The position numbers and the translations under genes were made by a program. From the NCBI GenBank assembly GCA_023301505.1, contig JALZUP010000032.1, positions 1 through 47,656 on the forward strand: 47,656 nucleotides of DNA, given 5' to 3'. Source of the stretch: Robiginitomaculum sp. Its GTDB lineage: Bacteria; Pseudomonadota; Alphaproteobacteria; Caulobacterales; Maricaulaceae. Below are positions 43,196 to 47,656 of the stretch, one piece after another; within the stretch, counting starts at the first letter, position 1; the number at the start of each line of letters is the position of its first letter. Under the pieces are notes generated by a model. That model did no database searches, was not told where the DNA came from, and saw only the letters and a program-made list of their open reading frames with translations.

Positions 43196-43401
43196 TGACC
43201 TGCGCCTCAACCATTTTCTGGTAGAGTCATTTGATTATTTTGGCCTTATGTGGCCCTCTGTTGCAAGTGTTGATTTTGGCATATTCACCCGGCGTGAGAT
43301 TTGCCCCGCTTTTTAAAAGAACAAGAGAACATAGCTGTTTCCATTGTTGTTGAAAACTCTACCAGAACCAGAAAATGGAGAAAGTTTAGGGGCGCAGGTC
43401 A
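43196..43401. mobile_element. 206-bp inverted-repeat (MITE-like) element with IS3-like ends
   Basis: The left end starts TGACCTGCGCC (43196-43206) and the right end, read inward, starts TGACCTGCGCCCC (43401-43389). Inward, both arms carry CCATTTTCTGG and TAGAGT; the right arm has an extra six-base TTCTGG repeat and an 8-base insertion. IS3-family elements often begin TGACCTGC. There is no transposase ORF, and the flanks show no target duplication. It may be a deleted IS. The adjacent outside stretch 43167-43190 (TGAACCGCCCCG... GTTTACCGG) also looks like an IS end, but less surely. Confidence 0.65.
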
Positions 43402-43626
43402 AACAGTATCACTTACGCCTTGATTATCAGGCCCCACCTGTCCGGTTGGGGGATTCTCTCTTGGCTTGGGCCGAAATTTGTGCCACAGTTCCTAACTGTG
43501 GATGGTCAGATATTTAATCTGAGAGCAGCGTAGAGTGAATCCCATTTAAATTTAAATCTTAAAATTAGGTGAGTCGGCCAAAAGTGGTTTCTGGCCTTGT
43601 TTTTCTTTCAATTGAGGTGAACTCGC
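43402..43626. other. Gene-free stretch with hairpins before the second Wzy gene
   Basis: This holds the perfect inverted repeat CCACAGTT-cct-AACTGTGG (43483-43501), TCAGAT-attta-ATCTGA (43506-43522) and an AT-rich palindrome (TTTAAATTTAAA). The first two are back to back. They could form a leader structure or flank a promoter for the gene at 43627. No reading frame is supported. Confidence 0.55.
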
Positions 43627-44913
43627 ATGATTGCTTTATTGCAAACTGTATTTGTGTTTGGCACATCACTGTATAGATACAAGTTGTCTCTTGTTTTATT
43701 TCTGTTTTTTCTAGCATTCGCACCAAGATCGCTTGGGTTGCCGCTGAGCGGCGGTAACTTTTCAATAACATTTGTTAGGATGTCATTACCAATTATAATA
43801 TTCCTGTACTTCCTGATGCAACCGAGTGTGAAATGGCCGCATTTAAATAATATTGAAGTGCTTAAACGTGAGCGTGTTTTTCAACTCCTTGTAGCTTTGA
43901 GTTTGTATAAGATTTTGGCTTCTCTGCTTGCGGGCGTTACCTTGCTATATTCGATAGAAGCTTTTGTTATTGGTGTAGGGTGTTTTTCACTATTCTATAT
44001 ACTAGCAGATAGCGATTTTTTTGACCTGATAGTTAAGGCAATCACTCTTTCATGTGTGATCATATTTGCAGCTATATTTGTTGAGTTAATTACGGGGGTG
44101 CCTTTGCAAGGACAGCTAGCGGGTGATCGTTATGGGGCAAGTGAGCGAGGATATCGGGTTCGAGCCATGTTTGATAACAGCCTGAGTTTGGCGGAATATC
44201 TGATCTTTTGTTTGCCATGGACTTTATTTGGGATTGTTTGCACTCGAGGCAGGCAAAGAATAGGGCTATTTGTTGTTCTTGGGGTCATTCTCTTTTGCGG
44301 ATTAGCGACGGCATCACGAGGATTTCTTCTTTTTGGCACGATAACGGTTATTTCCTTTTTCGTTTTATTTTATTGGTGGAAAATTAATGTTTTGAGTCGG
44401 TTGTGCTTAATTCTTCTTGTGGTGCCAATTTCAGTATTTGTTATATATTTTTCTTTTTATACCGTGGCGCAGTTTTTACTACAAACGGCCAATATTAATT
44501 ACTACGAAATTGATTCTCATGCATCACGAAGCGTCTTGTCGAGAGCCAGGCAAATTCCAATAATTTTCGGATTCGCACTGGAAAGCCCGTATTTTGGATA
44601 TGGTGTCCTGCAAAATTTTGCTAATGACCTAATTGAAATTAATATTGACAATTATTATTTGCGCTCGCTTCTTGAGGCTGGCTTTGTTGGACTTTTCTTG
44701 TTCGTTTTGTTTTTGTATAACTGCTTTTATAGGGTTTTTACCTTTCAAACAAATTATACTACAGTTTCGCAAAGGGCATATTTTGCTTTAGCTGCCTCAT
44801 TTTTGATAGGGTTCATAGGTGCCAAATTTTTCCTATCTATGCCGACTAATAATATATTGTTTTTTTCCTTATTTGGTTTAATGCTTGGGCAGGCCAAACG
44901 GTTTGGATGGTAG
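43627..44913 (+). CDS. Wzy-like O-antigen/exopolysaccharide polymerase
   Basis: A 428-residue membrane protein with about eleven hydrophobic segments. The late block GYGVLQNFANDLIEINIDNY, followed by LRSLLEAGFVGLFLF, is the pattern of Wzy_C-type polymerases and ligases (periplasmic loop then helix). It is not obviously close to the minus-strand ligase-like protein, beyond the shared pattern. GAGGTG lies just before the ATG. It probably polymerises repeat units exported by a flippase outside this window. Confidence 0.82.
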   Translation: MIALLQTVFVFGTSLYRYKLSLVLFLFFLAFAPRSLGLPLSGGNFSITFVRMSLPIIIFLYFLMQPSVKWPHLNNIEVLKRERVFQLLVALSLYKILASLLAGVTLLYSIEAFVIGVGCFSLFYILADSDFFDLIVKAITLSCVIIFAAIFVELITGVPLQGQLAGDRYGASERGYRVRAMFDNSLSLAEYLIFCLPWTLFGIVCTRGRQRIGLFVVLGVILFCGLATASRGFLLFGTITVISFFVLFYWWKINVLSRLCLILLVVPISVFVIYFSFYTVAQFLLQTANINYYEIDSHASRSVLSRARQIPIIFGFALESPYFGYGVLQNFANDLIEINIDNYYLRSLLEAGFVGLFLFVLFLYNCFYRVFTFQTNYTTVSQRAYFALAASFLIGFIGAKFFLSMPTNNILFFSLFGLMLGQAKRFGW

Positions 44914-45022
44914 GCAAGTTTTCCAGCACGAAATGGCATGTCTAGTAAAAGAGTTTGCATTATTCAAATTAAGATAAAAAGATTTCCTTTGTTTGAAATT
45001 GTAGTTGGCTAGGTGATGCTTA

Positions 45023-46030
45023 ATGGTAGCTCAAATTGATAAAAATTACATAAGTTATAGACCAAGTCGAGTTTGGAGCAGGCTCGTAAGCTATGTGGCC
45101 TTTGAGGGAAGGCCTATTACAACTAGGGGGCGGTGGATAAACGTTTTCCTATTTCAAAATTTTAAACTTATCAGGTTGATTCCTCAGGCGAAAAAAATTG
45201 CGCCTCCTGTCTTTATTGTAGGTACTGGTAGGTCGGGGACGACAATACTTGGTGTTGTTATGTCGATGCATAAAGATATAGGTTTTTTAAATGAACCTAA
45301 AGTCATCTGGGCTTCCCTAAATAAGAACGATGATTTAATTGGCAGTTATAGTGAGGGGGATGCTCGGTATAGGCTTTATGAAAAAGACGCTAGTAGCTCT
45401 ATAGTTCAGGGCGCTCACCGTATTTATGGCGCATATTTAAAAATATGCCGATCTAAAATAGTTTTAGATAAATATCCGGAAATGATATTTCGAGTTCCTT
45501 ATTTGAAAAAAATTTTTCCAAACTCAAAGTTCTTATTTTTGTCTCGAAATGGATGGGATACATGTTCTTCAATTAATCAATGGTCGGAACGTCTTGGAGA
45601 AGAGAAAAATGGAAAAGTCCATAATTGGTGGGGCGTAGACGACAGAAAATGGTTGCTTTTAGTTGAGCAGTTGATTCCTGAGCATTCAGATTTATCTCCT
45701 CATAAGGAGCTTTTGTTGGAAATGTCAGATCATAGGCATAGGGCCGCGGTTGAATGGATTGTTACAATGAGGGAGGGTGTGTCTCTATTAAATTCTTTTC
45801 CAGAGGCTGTGTTACACATTCCTTTTGAAAGGCTGGCTTCAAATACTGAAGAGACTATGGATAAGGTTTCTAAATTTCTGGACCTTAGGGATGACCAAGT
45901 CTTCGAAGACTATGCGCGAGATACGTTAAAGCCTACTGAGAGTAAGCCTCATTTCGCACTTCCTGATTTCTTAGTGGACCCTTTTTTGGAGACCCAAAGA
46001 ATTATAAATGAGGCTGCAAATGGTCAATAA
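45023..46030 (+). CDS. Sulfotransferase family protein
   Basis: A 335-residue enzyme of the PAPS-dependent sulfotransferase fold. The 5'-phosphosulfate loop is VFIVGTGRSGTTILG (63-77; R70, S71, T73, T74) and the 3'-phosphate region is FLFLSRNGWDTCSSI (about 173-187). The C-terminal helix with HRAAVEWIVTMREG matches the family. It would put sulfate on a sugar hydroxyl of the polymer. PAPS-making genes are not in this window. Its last 11 bases overlap the next glycosyltransferase gene, so the two are translationally linked. Confidence 0.9.
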   Translation: MVAQIDKNYISYRPSRVWSRLVSYVAFEGRPITTRGRWINVFLFQNFKLIRLIPQAKKIAPPVFIVGTGRSGTTILGVVMSMHKDIGFLNEPKVIWASLNKNDDLIGSYSEGDARYRLYEKDASSSIVQGAHRIYGAYLKICRSKIVLDKYPEMIFRVPYLKKIFPNSKFLFLSRNGWDTCSSINQWSERLGEEKNGKVHNWWGVDDRKWLLLVEQLIPEHSDLSPHKELLLEMSDHRHRAAVEWIVTMREGVSLLNSFPEAVLHIPFERLASNTEETMDKVSKFLDLRDDQVFEDYARDTLKPTESKPHFALPDFLVDPFLETQRIINEAANGQ

Positions 46031-47102
46031 AGTTACTATAATTGGGACAGTTGGCGTCCCTGGAAGTTATGGAGGCTTCGAAACTCTTGCCGACAATTTG
46101 GTCAAATTCCATGAGTTGAATAAACTTGATATGGATATTTCAGTTTTTTGCTCTTCTGATAGAAGCGAGTTTAAAAAAGAAACTTATCTCTCCGCATCTT
46201 TACGTTACATCAATATAGATGCAAACGGCATAAGCAGTGTCTTATATGATATTGTTTCAATGGTCATTTCTCTTAAAAAGAAAGATGATTATATGATCGT
46301 TTTGGGGGTGTCTGGAGCTATTTTCTTCCCTATTATTAGGCTCGTTTCCAAAACTAAAATCATATCGAACATTGATGGGATTGAGTGGAGGCGAGAAAAG
46401 TGGAAAGGATTGTCAAAGGTCTTTTTGCGGTGGTCAGAGTTTTTTGCGGTGCGTTTTGCTCATGTCGTCATTACTGATAATAAGGTAATTGAAGACTATG
46501 TTTTAGAGCGATATGGTCGAGCGTCCATTACCATACCATATGGTGGAGATCATGCTTTGTTGCATGAGCCAGACGCAACAACTTCACATGTTTTACCGCC
46601 TAGTTATGCGCTTTGCCTGTGTAGAATTGAACCTGAAAACAACACCGCGATGATTTTAGAGGCTTGGGTGGATACCGATGAACCATTAGTGTTCGTTGGG
46701 AATTGGGAGAGAAGTGAATATGGTCGCTCCTTAAAAGAAAAATATAAAAATATAGATCATATTTATATTGTAGACCCGATTTATGAACCCGCTGCCTTGC
46801 GAGCGATTAGGAACAATGCCTCACTTTATGTTCATGGGCACTCGGCGGGGGGGACCAATCCTTCTTTAGTTGAAATGATGCATTTCGAAATTCCTGTTAT
46901 TGCTTTTGATTGCGGCTTTAATAGAGAAACAACGGAGAACGCCGCTGAATATTTCACTAGCAGCAGTGGATTAAAAAAATGCGTGGAAAGCCTTTCCGAA
47001 TCCAAAAAAATATTAATTGGAAAAAGCATGCTAAAGATTGCTTTGATGCGGTATTCTTGGGATACAGTCGCAGGATCGTACTTTAGTTTAGTGAAAAAGT
47101 AA
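46020..47102 (+). CDS. DUF1972-type glycosyltransferase
   Basis: A 360-residue GT-B protein. The N-terminal IIGTVGVPGSYGGFETLADN is the DUF1972 signature seen in rhamnosyl- and related transferases. The C-terminal half has PSYALCLCRIEPENN and GHSAGGTNPSLVEMMHF, where the nucleotide-sugar site lies. The start at 46020 is chosen because AGG lies 7 bases before it; an in-frame ATG 12 bp upstream is possible. It overlaps the sulfotransferase stop by 11 bases and ends one base before rfbC. With rfbC next, a rhamnose donor is likely but not proven. Confidence 0.87.
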   Translation: MVNKVTIIGTVGVPGSYGGFETLADNLVKFHELNKLDMDISVFCSSDRSEFKKETYLSASLRYINIDANGISSVLYDIVSMVISLKKKDDYMIVLGVSGAIFFPIIRLVSKTKIISNIDGIEWRREKWKGLSKVFLRWSEFFAVRFAHVVITDNKVIEDYVLERYGRASITIPYGGDHALLHEPDATTSHVLPPSYALCLCRIEPENNTAMILEAWVDTDEPLVFVGNWERSEYGRSLKEKYKNIDHIYIVDPIYEPAALRAIRNNASLYVHGHSAGGTNPSLVEMMHFEIPVIAFDCGFNRETTENAAEYFTSSSGLKKCVESLSESKKILIGKSMLKIALMRYSWDTVAGSYFSLVKK

Positions 47103-47103
47103 T

Positions 47104-47656
47104 ATGGAAATATTAAATGCGGAAATACCGGGGGTCTTAATTTTTAAGCCCAAGCGATACACAGATTCTAGGGGTTGGTTTTCTGAAACTTGGAACCAAG
47201 CTGCAATTCAAAGTCTTGGTGTCGATTTACCTGACTTCGTTCAGGATAATCATTCTTTTTCGCAACATAAAAATACAATTAGAGGCATGCACTTTCAAAG
47301 CCCTCCTTATGATCAAGCTAAATTAGTTAGATGTACGAAGGGGAAGATTCTTGATGCGGCTGTAGACATAAGGAAGAGCTCTCCAACCTACGGGAAAATT
47401 GTTACTGTTGAGCTGTCAGATGAAAATGGGGTGCAACTCTATGTGCCATCTGGATTTTTACATGGCTTTTTAACATTAACAGATGAAGCTGAGGTTCAGT
47501 ACAAGTGTTCGAGCCATTACAGTCCTGAGCATGATGGCTCTGTACTCTGGAGCAGCGTAGGTATTGATTGGGGGGCGCTTGACGTTCATATATCCCCTAA
47601 AGATGAAGAGGCTATTCACTTTGATAGATTTAAAACACAAAAATCAAGCACTTTGG
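47104..47656 (+). CDS. rfbC: dTDP-4-dehydrorhamnose 3,5-epimerase (partial at right edge)
   Basis: The frame starts at 47104, one base after the glycosyltransferase stop, and is open to the window edge (184 codons seen; the family has about 180-190). It begins MEILNAEIPGVLIFKPKRY and carries FSETWN, NHSFSQHKNTIRGMHFQ (H-bearing active-site block), LVRCTKGKILDAAVDIR and YVPSGFLHGFLTL. These are RfbC/RmlC marks. It converts dTDP-4-keto-6-deoxyglucose to the rhamnose epimer. Other rml genes may lie further right. Confidence 0.93.
   Translation, partial: MEILNAEIPGVLIFKPKRYTDSRGWFSETWNQAAIQSLGVDLPDFVQDNHSFSQHKNTIRGMHFQSPPYDQAKLVRCTKGKILDAAVDIRKSSPTYGKIVTVELSDENGVQLYVPSGFLHGFLTLTDEAEVQYKCSSHYSPEHDGSVLWSSVGIDWGALDVHISPKDEEAIHFDRFKTQKSSTL

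Noticed and set aside
43136-43210. N-terminal extension of the helical-repeat protein
   Set aside because: It would start at TTG and run through the inserted element end; the internal ATG has a good ribosome site.
31209-47656. JUMPStart/ops element of enterobacterial polysaccharide clusters
   Set aside because: I looked for GGCGGTAGCGT-like sequence in the gaps and found none.
1-47656. tRNA, rRNA, CRISPR array or prophage
   Set aside because: No CCA-ended cloverleaf-like stretch, no regularly spaced repeats and no phage genes were recognised by eye; a tRNAscan or CRISPR finder run would settle it.

Overview
The window comes from an alphaproteobacterium of moderate GC content, most likely of the Hyphomonadaceae/Maricaulales-Caulobacterales type. 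This is inferred from three things: the gene families and their order (a Ctc-type L25, pth and ychF run; a ScfR-type regulator divergent from the glyoxylate-shunt genes; MidA next to Lgt and PgeF), the paired GANTC sites (the CcrM methylation motif) in one intergenic hairpin, and the EnvZ/OmpR pair. No tRNA, rRNA, CRISPR array or prophage was recognised.

Positions 1-31000 are a dense, conserved housekeeping region. From the left it holds a secreted six-cysteine protein, two tandem GIY-YIG-fold proteins (the second degenerate), a MAPEG protein, a glutathione S-transferase and apt. A long minus-strand block follows: a GGCT-like protein, ychF, pth, rplY, prs, pgeF, a MidA/NDUFAF7-type methyltransferase and lgt. 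Next come plus-strand ubiK-like, YbjN-domain and proC genes, an envZ/ompR-like pair, a branched-chain aminotransferase, a CBS protein, pgsA with a motif-degenerate paralogue, uvrC, a three-gene pterin cluster (PTPS, PTR1/FolM-type reductase, folB) joined by overlapping TAATG junctions, a CaCA antiporter with a 43-residue membrane ORF upstream, and a BON-LysM protein. A candidate small RNA (two hairpins with pyrimidine-rich, anti-Shine-Dalgarno loops) lies at about 23412-23530 on the minus strand. It is followed by a secreted protein with three YbaY-like domains and the aceB-aceA glyoxylate shunt, divergent from a ScfR-family regulator. The aceB-scfR gap is full of TGTAA/TTTGTAAA half-sites.

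From about 31200 to the right edge the sequence is AT-richer, with wider gaps, and encodes an exopolysaccharide/capsule cluster of the Wzx/Wzy type. It has a polyprenyl-phosphate sugar-phosphate transferase (initiation), a FecR-like secreted protein, Wza (outer-membrane export), a Wzc-type tyrosine autokinase, a UDP-glucuronate-4-epimerase-like enzyme, a Tat-type beta-helix lipoprotein, a PPP-family phosphatase, two Wzy/ligase-family membrane proteins, a membrane-anchored helical-repeat protein, a sulfotransferase, a DUF1972-type glycosyltransferase and the start of rfbC (dTDP-rhamnose synthesis). This suggests a sulfated polymer that contains rhamnose and possibly uronic acid. No Wzx flippase is inside the window; the cluster probably continues to the right. 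The cluster looks mosaic: a 206-bp inverted-repeat element with IS3-like ends, a diverged pair of direct repeats carrying a CTGACGTCAG palindrome on either side of the beta-helix gene, a perfect 16-bp tandem repeat before wzc, and an opposite-strand two-gene insert.
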